In this document: positions 33,228-42,343 of the stretch, piece after piece | How the letters are laid out: each line of letters begins with the position of its first letter | Numbering within the stretch: position 1 is the first letter of the stretch | The notes under the pieces: model-generated | Seen by the model: the letters and a program-made list of their open reading frames with translations, nothing else | The model's database searches: none | What the model was told of the DNA's origin: nothing | From: GCA-020345945 sp964596985 | GTDB taxonomy: Archaea; Thermoproteota; Bathyarchaeia; RBG-16-48-13; GCA-020345945 | DNA: 64,000 bases | Assembly: GCA_964596985.1 (NCBI GenBank) | Contig: CAZQWG010000008.1 | Coordinates: 1-64,000, forward strand | Direction of reading: 5' to 3' | Program-made: the position numbers and the translations under genes

Positions 33228-34049
33228 CTACAGTCTGACTTCGACGCCATGTTTTAACAGATATCTCTTGACATCTTGAATCGAGTATTTCCCGTAGTGG
33301 AATATGCTTGCGGCAAGCGCCGCATCGGCGTTTCCCTCTGTAAAGGCAGACAGTATGTGTTCCAGTTTCCCTACACCACTGCTAGCCACTACCGGGACCC
33401 TGACCCTGTTCGAGAGTTCCCTCAAGAAGGTTATATCGTATCCTTTTCCTGTCCCGTCAAAGTCCAGCGATGAGACAAGAATCTCCCCTGCCCCATTTCT
33501 CACTACTTGTTCAGCCCACTCGAAGGCATCTACGTCCACTGGCTTTCTTCCTCCATAGATACATATTCTCCACCAGCATTCTCCATCGTCTGTTTTCAGC
33601 ACCGTCTTACCTCCCAAGTCCTCGTTCTTGTCTCTAATGTATACTCGTTCTATATCTATCGAAGATACTATGCACTGACTTCCGAAAACCTCTGAGCATC
33701 TCCTTATGACGTCTGGGTCGTTGACTGCCGCCGTATTGATGGAAACCTTGTCTGCCCCCGACGCCAGAATCGTCCTGACGTCTTCAACCGATTTGATCCC
33801 TCCCCCTACAGTGAGCGGTATGAATACAACTTCAGCAGTCTTCCTAACTACTTTCAACAAAGTATCCCTGTTCTCATGAGACGCGGAAATGTCGAGGAAG
33901 ACTATCTCGTCTGCACCCTCCTTATCGTAGTAGGATGCCCGCTCGACAGGGTCCCCTGCATCCACGAGCTTCCGGAAACCGGTTCCCTTGACCACCCTTC
34001 CCTGCGAACTCACATCAAGGCATGGGATAATCCTTTTCGCAAGTGTCAT
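33228..34049 (-). CDS. hisF: Imidazole glycerol phosphate synthase cyclase HisF
   Basis: HisF is the (beta/alpha)8 cyclase that, with HisH, makes imidazole glycerol phosphate and AICAR. The catalytic Asp is D12 in IIPCLDV, with the second Asp in SSIDIERV. The phosphate-binding loops are VGGGIKSVEDV and SGVGKLEH. At 273 residues it is slightly long, with an insertion around the WWRICIYGG segment. A GGAG SD precedes the ATG. hisH lies 5.6 kb away on the same strand, so the his genes are dispersed. Confidence 0.95.
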   Translation of the reverse strand: MTLAKRIIPCLDVSSQGRVVKGTGFRKLVDAGDPVERASYYDKEGADEIVFLDISASHENRDTLLKVVRKTAEVVFIPLTVGGGIKSVEDVRTILASGADKVSINTAAVNDPDVIRRCSEVFGSQCIVSSIDIERVYIRDKNEDLGGKTVLKTDDGECWWRICIYGGRKPVDVDAFEWAEQVVRNGAGEILVSSLDFDGTGKGYDITFLRELSNRVRVPVVASSGVGKLEHILSAFTEGNADAALAASIFHYGKYSIQDVKRYLLKHGVEVRL

Positions 34050-34195
34050 ACCGTTCTCCTTATCTTAACCCTTCGTACCCACATTTTTTTGGGGTTTGAA
34101 CCTACTTGTCTATGTCTAAACTGTGCGAACCTGTCTATAGTCTTATCGTTGTTCCTCAGCTCGGGTCATGTCCTTGCCTGGCCGGTATTCAAGGC

Positions 34196-36049
34196 TTACC
34201 TATGTCCCAGTTCCCGGGCCACGTCACTCAAGCCAAGTTCTTCAAGCTTTCGTCTATCCGGTATTCCTGTGGTGTCGTCCCATCCCCTCAGCTGGTAGTA
34301 CTCGTCAAGCATCGGCTTCAACTTCACCACGTGACCTCTTGCGGGTCCTCTTGGAAGCGGCTCATCGAGCAGTCTTCTTGGTAGGTTATCGTTCTCCCTT
34401 GCGAATCCCTCTCGTATATTGAATGCTCTTTCCAGGTTGTATACCCGTTCACCGGCAAGAAAGATGCTATCAGCAGTGAACTCGATTCCTGTCGCTGATG
34501 TCAACAGCTCGTCCATCACTGGTTCTGTCCCCCAGCCACCGAACTTGCATAGAATAGCTGAGTTTCTCGCACAGGTCTCGTTCTGTCTTCTGATCACTAG
34601 TTCTGCTTTACCTGTGGTTGTAAACCTGTCCAGTGGGCCGGTGACTTCGTCGTAGGTGGTGTAACCTGTGGTATGGCATCCGCCTCTGTTGGCGGTTGCA
34701 TAGTTCAATCCCATACCGTATTGTCCCCTTGGATCGTACGCTGGTAGCTCAAGCCCCTTTACGTGCATGGCGTATTCCTCGGCTCCTCTCCCGATCCTCT
34801 CTGCGGCACGTTTCACGCCTTCTGCTAGGGTGTCGCCGATTCCGGTTCTTTGCCCGATTCGACGAATCATCTCCACCATTGCCTCGCCGTTGCCCCACGT
34901 CAGCTCAACCCCGTCAAGATCCTCCTTCTTAATCAATCCCCTCTGGTAGAGCTCCATAGCAAACCCTATTGTGCTACCGCAGGATATCGTGTCGAGGCCC
35001 AGCTCATCACAGTACCTGTCTGCAGCCGCTATTGCTCTCGGATCGTCGTTGGCGCACTGGGCACCGAAAGCCCAGATAGTCTCGTATTCCGGTCCTTCGG
35101 ATACCATGCCGGCAAACGGTCCCTCAACCCCTCCGAAAGAGACTTTCCTACAGAATACTGGGCATAGGATACACGCGATATCCTTCTTCACGACGCTTCT
35201 TCTCATGGGTCCAGAGTACAGCGTCTCATCTGCCCCGGGGAACACGCCTTCCTGCCAGTTTCTCGTAGGCCAATTGCCATGCGACTCTATGATGTCGACC
35301 ATTCCCATCGTCCCATAGAGTCTCCAATGCTCTGCCTTTGCCTTCTCCTTGGAGAAATTCGAGTACGCCTTCTTGACAGCCTTATCGAAGTCGTCTGGAT
35401 CTTTCAGCTCAGGTTCCATCGTACCATGTACCGCGATCGCCTTAAGGTTCTTTGAACCCATGACCGCCCCTGCCCCCCCTCTGCCGAATGCACCTATTCC
35501 AGCGATTATACACGCCATTCTCGCCAACTTCTCGCCCGCGGGTCCAATGCAGAGTACCTCGGCTTTCTTGTCGGTGTAGTTTTTCACGAACCTCTGGGTG
35601 TCTCCTGTTCCCATGCTCCACAAGAACTCGGCATCTCTAAACCTGACTTCGGAATCCTCGTCCCCCTTGATCCAGAGATAGACCGGATTCTCCGATCTTC
35701 CTTCTACGATTATCGCATCATAGCCTGAACGTTTGAATTCGTAAGCAAAGTCTCCGCCCGAGAGAGACCTCGCAAACCCGAGAGTCAACGGTCCCTTGGT
35801 TACCACGCATGCTCGGCTTGCGCTTGGACACTTGGTACCTTGCAAGGGACCTACTGCGAATATGAGCTTGTTCTCAGAACTGAAAGGGTCAATGCCTGGC
35901 TTCAACTCTTCCCATAATATTCGGGCTCCTATTCCTTCACCGCCAATGTATTCTTGAGCCAAGTCTTCCCTGAGCGGCTCTTCCTTATAGGTACGACTCG
36001 TCAGATCTAGCCTCAGTATTCTCCCAGCGTAGCCTTTCGGATCTACCAT
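34196..36049 (-). CDS. Tungsten-dependent aldehyde:ferredoxin oxidoreductase
   Basis: This enzyme oxidises aldehydes to acids with ferredoxin, using tungstopterin and a [4Fe-4S] cluster. The 617-residue AOR-family protein starts GYAGRILRLDLTSR. It has GEGIGARILWEEL, FGRGGAGAVMGSKNLKAIA, the cluster ligands in CILCPVFC (C-x2-C-x3-C) and a late cysteine in LCKFGGWG. The second ATG (36049) is chosen because the family start is only a few residues before GYAGR. Its exact substrate cannot be told from sequence. Confidence 0.94.
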   Translation of the reverse strand: MVDPKGYAGRILRLDLTSRTYKEEPLREDLAQEYIGGEGIGARILWEELKPGIDPFSSENKLIFAVGPLQGTKCPSASRACVVTKGPLTLGFARSLSGGDFAYEFKRSGYDAIIVEGRSENPVYLWIKGDEDSEVRFRDAEFLWSMGTGDTQRFVKNYTDKKAEVLCIGPAGEKLARMACIIAGIGAFGRGGAGAVMGSKNLKAIAVHGTMEPELKDPDDFDKAVKKAYSNFSKEKAKAEHWRLYGTMGMVDIIESHGNWPTRNWQEGVFPGADETLYSGPMRRSVVKKDIACILCPVFCRKVSFGGVEGPFAGMVSEGPEYETIWAFGAQCANDDPRAIAAADRYCDELGLDTISCGSTIGFAMELYQRGLIKKEDLDGVELTWGNGEAMVEMIRRIGQRTGIGDTLAEGVKRAAERIGRGAEEYAMHVKGLELPAYDPRGQYGMGLNYATANRGGCHTTGYTTYDEVTGPLDRFTTTGKAELVIRRQNETCARNSAILCKFGGWGTEPVMDELLTSATGIEFTADSIFLAGERVYNLERAFNIREGFARENDNLPRRLLDEPLPRGPARGHVVKLKPMLDEYYQLRGWDDTTGIPDRRKLEELGLSDVARELGHR

Positions 36050-36227
36050 TCTACTTTCCCACATCCAGCTTCAGAATCGATTCGAGATCAACTTTGTTCG
36101 ATTGCCCTATAGGATTTATCTGAATAAGGAATTCTAAAGGTCATAGAGATCGGTCGTCCATTTCAGGAAGGAACCGGATTTTCTGTTGCGTCGTCGATTG
36201 TTGGAGAGTATTCTCTATTAGAGATTT

Positions 36228-36719
36228 CTATCCTTTGTTTTGACGAAACACGATTGGCCGCCATTTTTTCTGCCAACTCTCCCAACCAGTCTTCACGAAT
36301 CTCTCTCTGAATCCCGGGTCTTCTTCAACCCATTCCAATAGATCCCTGAAGTTCCTCTTCTCGCCTGGGATCCCTATCTCTTCGCACCAGTATCTAAATC
36401 CCCTTTCCACCTTCTCTTGCAGTTCACCTGTAACTTTGATCTCGACGGCTTTCAGTCCTTTGGATCGAAGAAATTCTACTGCAGTCGACAGTATGTAACC
36501 CCTGCAGACTTTGAAGATCGTCATATCGTCCGGTTTCATGACCTTGCAAATCTCGCCCACAATCTCTACGGTCTTATCCAAGTACTTCTTCTGGGCGAAG
36601 AGGGGTGGCTGGAAGTATCGGATTGGGATTCTTCGTTCCATATACCGCCCGGACTCGGTATCGAGGGCTCCGATTAAAGCCCCGAGAACGAGGTCTCCCC
36701 AACCACTATCGTCTATCAT
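36228..36719 (-). CDS. Conserved-looking hypothetical protein, 163 aa
   Basis: This soluble protein begins MIDDSGWGDLVLGALIGALD, a striking acidic/glycine start that can suggest a nuclease-like or metal-binding active centre. It then has a segment with YFQPPLFAQKKYLDKTVEI, a KVCRGYILSTAVEFL helix and a GFRYWCEEIGIPG segment. I recognise no named family. It is upstream of the AOR gene on the same strand, 179 nt away. Confidence 0.65.
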   Translation of the reverse strand: MIDDSGWGDLVLGALIGALDTESGRYMERRIPIRYFQPPLFAQKKYLDKTVEIVGEICKVMKPDDMTIFKVCRGYILSTAVEFLRSKGLKAVEIKVTGELQEKVERGFRYWCEEIGIPGEKRNFRDLLEWVEEDPGFRERFVKTGWESWQKKWRPIVFRQNKG

Positions 36720-36817
36720 GATTTCCCTGTACTGAAGGAAACTGTCAAGTGAGCTCAGATACGATCCCTCCGATTCCTCAAAGTCTACTCTCTCTCAAGG
36801 AAAACCGCTGTCTGTTT

Positions 36818-37873
36818 CTATTCCTCGGTTATCTTTTCTTCTGTCTTCGGTTCTGCTAGGTATCTTACCAAGATGACCGCCTGAGGCTGGAGCGTCTCCC
36901 AATCCGGTTTCAGCAACGCGCAATCCTTCGGTTTGTCCGATCCATAGAGAACCCAAGAGATGTAACTCATCTCCAACTCGTGCATTGTGTCGAGTAGGTC
37001 TTCAAACCACACCAAGTTGTGCTCCTCGTAGACCGGTGTTCCGAATTCCCCTGTCATGACCGGTGCGATCTCCTGGTTCATGATCGGCTCCCAATTGGTC
37101 CTGATATACTCTCTAAGCCGGAGATAGCCTGCCTCGTACTCCCCATTCTTGTATAGGTAGCTCCAATCAAGCCTTGATAGGGGATAGGGGTAGATGTGTG
37201 GGCTGTAGACGACGTTCGGCTCGTCGAGCGGATTCGTCTGAACCCCGAGTAGGTCCCATCCCCATCCCACTCCTTCAACGATTATGAGTAGCTTCGGGTT
37301 GACATCGTGTATTAGCTTCGCACAGTTCTGGGCTGCATCCCTCCATTTCCCCCAGCTCACATCGCGAGGTTCGTTCCACAGGTCAAATCCGACTACAGTA
37401 TCCTCGTTCTTGTATCTCTCTGCCAGAAACATCCATTGCTGCATCCAGTAGGTCTGATTCTTTGGGAATCCTTTCTGATACTTATGTATCGGTCGGTGCA
37501 TGTCGAGGATCACGTACATATCTCGCTCTTTACACCATTGGATCTGCATATCGATTCGATGAAGATAGTCCTCCTCATAGATCCACTCCATGGTGTACGG
37601 AATCCTTACGACATTCGCCCCCATCTCTCTCATTATCTCATAGTCATTCTCGACAATATGATATCCCTCTTGGGTGTATTCGAGGCCCATCTTCGAGATT
37701 CCGCGAAGATGAATCCTACGTCCCTGCTCGTCTCTGATGTACCTTCCATCAGTATGGAGCCACTTCTCGTCATTCTGACTGAGATCCAGAGACTCGGTAG
37801 CATAGAGGAGTGTCGCCCCGACAACTACTGCTGCAAGCAGGACGATCCCTGCTATCGCTCTGTTCCTTTCCAT
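36818..37873 (-). CDS. Membrane-anchored GH5-like glycosidase (cellulase clan)
   Basis: The 351-residue protein has an N-terminal signal-anchor (IAGIVLLAAVVVGATLLYA) then a TIM-barrel like glycoside hydrolase family 5. Seen: IHLRGISKMGLE, GANVVRIPYTMEW, YVILDMHRPIH, the acid/base motif FDLWNEPRD and the nucleophile region VMTGEFGTP. It would act outside the cell on beta-glucans or beta-mannans. ATG 37873 is used; a GTG four codons upstream is possible. It is divergent from the glycerophosphodiesterase gene. Confidence 0.85.
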   Translation of the reverse strand: MERNRAIAGIVLLAAVVVGATLLYATESLDLSQNDEKWLHTDGRYIRDEQGRRIHLRGISKMGLEYTQEGYHIVENDYEIMREMGANVVRIPYTMEWIYEEDYLHRIDMQIQWCKERDMYVILDMHRPIHKYQKGFPKNQTYWMQQWMFLAERYKNEDTVVGFDLWNEPRDVSWGKWRDAAQNCAKLIHDVNPKLLIIVEGVGWGWDLLGVQTNPLDEPNVVYSPHIYPYPLSRLDWSYLYKNGEYEAGYLRLREYIRTNWEPIMNQEIAPVMTGEFGTPVYEEHNLVWFEDLLDTMHELEMSYISWVLYGSDKPKDCALLKPDWETLQPQAVILVRYLAEPKTEEKITEE

Positions 37874-38040
37874 TATCGGATTCACTCTCGATTAGGCTGA
37901 ACAAAATTGTTTGTTACATTGTATTCTCTGCGGGTATTCTGGAGATAGAAATTCCACATCTTTCTTTTCTTATGAGTATTTCCTTATATTGCCTCTGCTG
38001 GATGCGGAACTTTGAAACGCTACTACTACCATTCTCTCTT

Positions 38041-38739
38041 GTGGTTGAATTGGTTACTGTAACAGGTCACCGAGGTGCTGCTGCACTAGAACCAGAGAAT
38101 ACCCTTCGGGGAATACGAAGGGCAATCGAGTTAGGGGTAGATCAGATAGAAATCGATGTTCACCTCACTCGGGATGGGCGGCTGGTCGTCATCCATGACG
38201 AGACGGTTGATCGGACGACAAACGGTAGTGGCAGGGTCCGAGACTTATCTCTCGAGGAGATTAGGGCGTTGGATGCTGGGAAAGGAGAAAAGATACCGAC
38301 TCTCGAGGAGGTAATCCGCCTTGTCAAGGGGAAGGTGATACTCCAAGTCGAACTGAAGGGACGGGGGGTGGAAGAAAAAACCGTGGAGACCGTGGAGAGA
38401 ATGGGTATTGTAGACGAGGTTGTCTTCACCTCGTTCAGGCATCCTGCTATTAAAACTGCAAAGGAGTTGAACCCCGACATAGAGGCTGGCGTGTTATTCT
38501 ACTGTCTTCCCATCGATCCTTGTCGACTGGCTCTGGATGCGGGTGCTGAAGCCATTCATCCTAACGTATCCTTTGTAAACGAAGAAATGGTCCTTAAAGC
38601 ACATGAGCTGGGACTAAAGGTTCGGGCCTGGAACTCAGATGAGGAGCAGGAGATGAAAAGGTTGATCGAGACTGGAATCGATGGTCTCGGAAGTAACAGA
38701 CCTGACCTGCTCATGAAAGTCGTTAGAGGGTTAAGATAG
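38041..38739 (+). CDS. Glycerophosphodiester phosphodiesterase
   Basis: This is a GDPD-type TIM barrel that hydrolyses glycerophosphodiesters. It has the family opening TGHRGAAALEPENTLRGI, the metal site EIDVHLTRDG and the catalytic histidine in VIHDETVDRTTNGSG. The C-terminal repeat has KVRAWNSDEEQEMKRLIETGIDGLGSN. GTG 38041 (232 residues) or TTG 38050 is the likely start: the ATG at 38002 lies upstream of the start site predicted from a TATATT element near 37983-37990. Confidence 0.93.
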   Translation: MVELVTVTGHRGAAALEPENTLRGIRRAIELGVDQIEIDVHLTRDGRLVVIHDETVDRTTNGSGRVRDLSLEEIRALDAGKGEKIPTLEEVIRLVKGKVILQVELKGRGVEEKTVETVERMGIVDEVVFTSFRHPAIKTAKELNPDIEAGVLFYCLPIDPCRLALDAGAEAIHPNVSFVNEEMVLKAHELGLKVRAWNSDEEQEMKRLIETGIDGLGSNRPDLLMKVVRGLR

Positions 38740-38861
38740 CATCTCTATGTCTGGGTCCCAATTCCAGTTTTCTGCGGTGATCTTCCACTGGTCGTTTCCA
38801 CCCTTTCCGATTTGCTTTGAGGGGCTCGCCGAGTGTTATGTGGCTCGTTTGGCTCTGAAGG

Positions 38862-39494
38862 TCATTGACCTTGAAACAATTCTAGTATCTTCCTTGAATC
38901 CAAGACAAACCCTAGCATGCCGTGGATGATCGATAAGACGGCTTTGGTCTCATACTCTTTCTCAACCCAGTTAGCCGTTAGATCCTGCACTAGGATACAA
39001 CGGAAGCCTCTTTCTGAAGCTCCGACTAGACTGCAAAAGACGCATCTCGAGGTATAGACCCCGGCGATCAGAAGTGTTTTGATCCCTTTCTTGTGGAGAT
39101 GCCTTTCAAACTCGCTATTCTGGAAGACTGATGGATGGGTCTTCACGAATTCTATCTCATTTTCTTCTGGTATTGGTCCAAAGTACTCGTAGCCCCAGGT
39201 TCCTCTCTTGCACGTGTCTAAGAATTCTCCAAAGGCGAGTGTCTCAGCCTCTAGCACGTTCTCAGGAACACTGCCTCTCCAATAGTCTGACCGAACCCAG
39301 ATTATCTCCACTCCTTGACGTCTCATCTCATCCAAGAATTTAGGCATTCTCTGGGCCATCACCTCGATCAGGGAAGTGTCTTGATGTGTGGTCTTGGCCA
39401 AAAGACCTTCGGGGGAACAACAGCCATTCTGTAAATCTATTACGACTACTGCGGTCTCTTCGGGGTGTAACTTGAGTTCGCCTTTCAGATCCAT
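38862..39494 (-). CDS. Isochorismatase-like cysteine hydrolase
   Basis: The 210-residue alpha/beta protein has the family catalytic triad: Asp in VVVIDLQNG near 20, Lys in FVKTHPSVF, and Cys in GVYTSRCVFCSLVGA near 150. Members hydrolyse amides, isochorismate or nicotinamide. The substrate is not predictable, though no siderophore genes are nearby. The cis-peptide region is AGVYTSRC. Confidence 0.88.
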   Translation of the reverse strand: MDLKGELKLHPEETAVVVIDLQNGCCSPEGLLAKTTHQDTSLIEVMAQRMPKFLDEMRRQGVEIIWVRSDYWRGSVPENVLEAETLAFGEFLDTCKRGTWGYEYFGPIPEENEIEFVKTHPSVFQNSEFERHLHKKGIKTLLIAGVYTSRCVFCSLVGASERGFRCILVQDLTANWVEKEYETKAVLSIIHGMLGFVLDSRKILELFQGQ

Positions 39495-39614
39495 GACTAA
39501 TTTCCTTCATTCTTCTGTTTCTAAAGAGGATTCTAAACTGTTGATGGTATTTCTGACTTTGCGGGTTCGGTGCCTATTTCGTCGGAGGATCAGACTTGTT
39601 CTTGCAGTGAGTGG

Positions 39615-40265
39615 TTACGTATCGTTCTTTTCTTGCTTTCTTGTGATATCTATAAAGTTCTTGAGAAGGCGAAGCCCGAAGTCGCCCGATTTCTCTGGGT
39701 GAAACTGAGTTGCCAGTACATGTTTGATCCCAACTACTGCCGGGAAGACTTTCCCGTATTCTGTTGTAGCTAGGACCGCATCCTGATTCTCGGCATCGCC
39801 GAAGAATGAGTGCACAAAGTATGCCCGTGTTCCATCGGGTATTCCTGCGAAGAGTGGGTGGTTCGGCTTCAGGATTCTCAGGTTGTTCCAACCTATGTGC
39901 GGAATCTTTACTGAGTCTGGTAGCTTTACTACCTTGCCTTTGTAGAAGTCAAGTCCCTTGTAGAGTCCGCCTTCGGTACTCTCGGTGAACATGAGTTGTA
40001 ACCCTAGACATATCCCAAGGATCGGCTTTCCAGACTCTGCCTCTTCGATAATCGTCTCGGAAAATGGAGATAGCTTAGTTATAGCGTCTCTGAAGGCTCC
40101 CACCCCAGGTAGTACAATGGCATCCGAGGACTGCATCTCCCGCTTGTTGGATGTGATCTGTACCACGGAACCAACGATCTCTAGGGCCTTACAGATGCTC
40201 AGGAGGTTTCCCATGCCGTAGTCTACTACCGCGATCCTTGGGAGGTTGTCGTCTCTATTCTTCAT
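39615..40265 (-). CDS. hisH: Imidazole glycerol phosphate synthase glutaminase HisH
   Basis: HisH is a class I glutamine amidotransferase that supplies ammonia to HisF. The 216-residue protein has VVDYGMGNLLS near 15, the PGVGAF motif, the nucleophile Cys in GICLGLQLMF near 85-95, and His/Glu in TQFHPEKSG near 190. It is separated from hisF by about 5.6 kb with unrelated genes between. Confidence 0.95.
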   Translation of the reverse strand: MKNRDDNLPRIAVVDYGMGNLLSICKALEIVGSVVQITSNKREMQSSDAIVLPGVGAFRDAITKLSPFSETIIEEAESGKPILGICLGLQLMFTESTEGGLYKGLDFYKGKVVKLPDSVKIPHIGWNNLRILKPNHPLFAGIPDGTRAYFVHSFFGDAENQDAVLATTEYGKVFPAVVGIKHVLATQFHPEKSGDFGLRLLKNFIDITRKQEKNDT

Positions 40266-40728
40266 TTATGCGTCCACCGTCGTTTTGCTGGCAACACTCC
40301 GAACCCTGCAATTTAAGGCATCTCGTTTTTAGGAGTTGAGCTGAACACGTTTACCCAAAAATGGTAAAGGAACTTGAAGTATATTGTTCTTCAGAGATGG
40401 TGCTTCTCTGCTGAGATGCATGGGAATCCTGTGGTTGTTTCAATAATAATATTTTCTTGTTTCAATACTGATTTATTTGAATGTAAAGTTGCATTCGCTT
40501 CTTTTTTCCATTCTTTCCTTGCTATAGTTCCAAAATATAGAATAAGAAACATGTGCTATTATGGACGATATGGATGGGTTAAGAGTCTCTTGGTTGGTCA
40601 TGAACGCTAAGGCCATATCCGCCGGAGTCCGAATGAAGTCAACTATGCCCACTTAACCTCCTCGCAGAACCAAGAGTACTTAAGCACTGGATGCTTCGAG
40701 CTGAACACGCAGAGAAAAATCTATGTAA
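40266..40728. other. AT-rich intergenic region upstream of hisH
   Basis: This stretch of about 460 nt has no gene I can support. It is markedly AT-rich in the middle (about 40440-40560). It contains a 12-nt sequence GAGCTGAACACG near 40337 that recurs near 40698. A 78-codon plus-strand frame here has no SD or protein-like features. It marks the edge of the accessory-looking segment. Confidence 0.4.
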
Positions 40729-41616
40729 CTATTTTTGAGGGGCACCGCAGTACCGGCAGAACCTAGAGCTGCTTGAAATTGACTTGCCGCATTGATCACA
40801 ATACTGTGCATCGTCTGGTCGTGGTATCTGCACGGTTTCAAGGAACTGCTGCAATTCCTCTTCCTCGATGAAGTAGAGGTTCTTGTAGGGTTCCGCCTCC
40901 TTTCTAGCCGGCTCTGAGATATTGGGGGCAACGAAGAACCCACCGTCAATCTTCTCGCGATCCATAACATAAAGGAACTCCCGGATCACGGCGACGCCAA
41001 CGGGATTCTCCCAGTTCTTAATCTGCGCCAGATACCGGTGCTCAATTCCCATGTTATCTTTGAGAACCATGTCTAGGTCGATCCCGCCATCAGCAGTGTA
41101 GGTACTTGTACCTCCAGACCTGACAATGTAACCTTGGTGCTCAAAAAAGTCCCGTATGAAGCCCTCAAACATCGTCGCCTCCATTTTTTTCAGCGTAACC
41201 CACCAAGGAATATACGGCTCACCACGAGGAATAATAATTGGAGGCTTCTGCTCAACGACTCGCTGAACTGGTTGGGGGTTCTTCGTCAACTGAACCCAGT
41301 AGTACACCTGCTGGTACCAGTCGTTCACGTTTCCCACACCGAACTCGTAACGGTATATCTTCCCCTCCGCAGGGTATTCAATAGCCAGAAATCCGTCATT
41401 CCTGAAGTAACCCTCAGTCCTCCGCATATCCAAGTTCCTGATAAGCTTCAAATCGAAGTCGAAAGATGCGAAACGGCTTCCCCAGCCGATAGCAGGCTCA
41501 AACACCAAACGCCGATTCGTCAACGAGAGACGACCATCACCAGACCCAACCCAGTAACAGCCACCACTCATTATTAGATTCTCACCCGCTTCAAGAAGAA
41601 CCAAAGACGACTCCAC
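40729..41616 (-). CDS. PH/GRAM-like + Mrr-type nuclease + zinc ribbon protein
   Basis: The 295-residue protein has three modules. Residues 1-110 look like a PH/GRAM-like beta domain (SLTNRRLVFEP, YRYEFGVGNVNDWYQQV). Residues 140-255 are an Mrr-type PD-(D/E)xK restriction endonuclease domain, with ATMFEGFIRDFFEHQGY, catalytic DGGIDLDMVL and AQIKNW, then VAVIREFLYVMDREKIDGGFFV. The C-terminal 30 residues form a zinc ribbon (YCDQCGKSISSSSRFCRYCG). Mrr nucleases usually cut modified foreign DNA; a membrane- or lipid-sensing N-terminus plus nuclease is unusual. No cognate methylase is nearby. Confidence 0.8.
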   Translation of the reverse strand: MESSLVLLEAGENLIMSGGCYWVGSGDGRLSLTNRRLVFEPAIGWGSRFASFDFDLKLIRNLDMRRTEGYFRNDGFLAIEYPAEGKIYRYEFGVGNVNDWYQQVYYWVQLTKNPQPVQRVVEQKPPIIIPRGEPYIPWWVTLKKMEATMFEGFIRDFFEHQGYIVRSGGTSTYTADGGIDLDMVLKDNMGIEHRYLAQIKNWENPVGVAVIREFLYVMDREKIDGGFFVAPNISEPARKEAEPYKNLYFIEEEELQQFLETVQIPRPDDAQYCDQCGKSISSSSRFCRYCGAPQK

Positions 41617-41722
41617 CAGGGCAGCATAATGTACAGTACTCAGCCAAGATAAGAAATACGGTTAACATATTCGCAGGAGAGAAAGGTCAGCGGAAGACGA
41701 GAGAGAAAGAGAGGTGAAAAGT

Positions 41723-41902
41723 ATGCCCACTATTTCTGTGAGACATCGAAGAGGTGGCAGAACTTGGTTCCCAGAGGAATCTGTTTGCCGTACTGCTGAC
41801 AATGCAATATTATTAAATAGGTGGAAACGGGTCAACAGACGACTTTTTACAGCTTTCTTGAACAGACATCATGTAATTAGGGTTCTGTCAAGATCCTTCT
41901 GA
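41723..41902 (+). CDS. Small basic ORF with perfect SD, 59 aa
   Basis: A 59-codon frame starts MPTISVRHRRGGRTWF with GAGGTGA exactly 5 nt before the ATG, a strong anti-16S match. The product is rich in Arg/His, with WKRVNRRLF near the middle, and could be a small nucleic-acid-binding protein. Its end overlaps the convergent coiled-coil gene. Without homology it may be chance. Confidence 0.3.
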   Translation: MPTISVRHRRGGRTWFPEESVCRTADNAILLNRWKRVNRRLFTAFLNRHHVIRVLSRSF

Positions 41903-42198
41903 CGGTTGTGCTTTTTCAGTTCTTTGGAAAGTGTTTGTATCTCTAGTGAATGTAGCTTAATTTGAATCTCCTGCTGGTCTTGCCGGTACATAACATCCCT
42001 TAAGAGGTTGACCAGAGGAAGGTTTTCTTGATCAATGTGTTTGCCGACACTTCGGAACTCAATTTTGATCTGAAGGTCGATCAAGCGTTTTCTATTCTTT
42101 TCAAGATCCATACGCAGCTCCTTAATGTAACTTCTCAACTCTTCAAGAGAAATGCTCTGAAGATCTTCTTCGATGTTATTGTCCGATTGATCCTCCAT
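41869..42198 (-). CDS. Coiled-coil protein, about 109 aa
   Basis: This is an acidic start (MEDQSDNNIEEDLQ) followed by heptad-rich segments (LEELRSYIKELRMDLEKNRKRLIDLQIKI and IQIKLHSLEIQTLSKELKKHN). It has no membrane segments or cysteines. The longer frame up to 42285 has a hydrophobic start and is less likely. AT-rich codon use sets it apart from the flanking housekeeping genes. The family is unknown. Confidence 0.45.
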   Translation of the reverse strand: MEDQSDNNIEEDLQSISLEELRSYIKELRMDLEKNRKRLIDLQIKIEFRSVGKHIDQENLPLVNLLRDVMYRQDQQEIQIKLHSLEIQTLSKELKKHNRQKDLDRTLIT

Positions 42199-42343
42199 AC
42201 TAAAAGGAGTATCAACTTCAAAAATCACTCTTTGCATGCGCCTACACAGTAAAACTGGGAGTATTAGTATCATTCTTACAACCAATCACAGTACGAAAGA
42301 GGGAAGTATGAGAGAAGCACTACTCTGGATTAGCACGTGCAAT

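Noticed and set aside
38747..38929. 60-codon frame between the glycerophosphodiesterase and the isochorismatase-like gene
   Set aside because: It overlaps the real convergent gene and has no start signal.
40374..40610. 78-codon plus-strand frame in the hisH upstream region
   Set aside because: AT-driven open frame with no SD, TATA spacing or recognisable composition.
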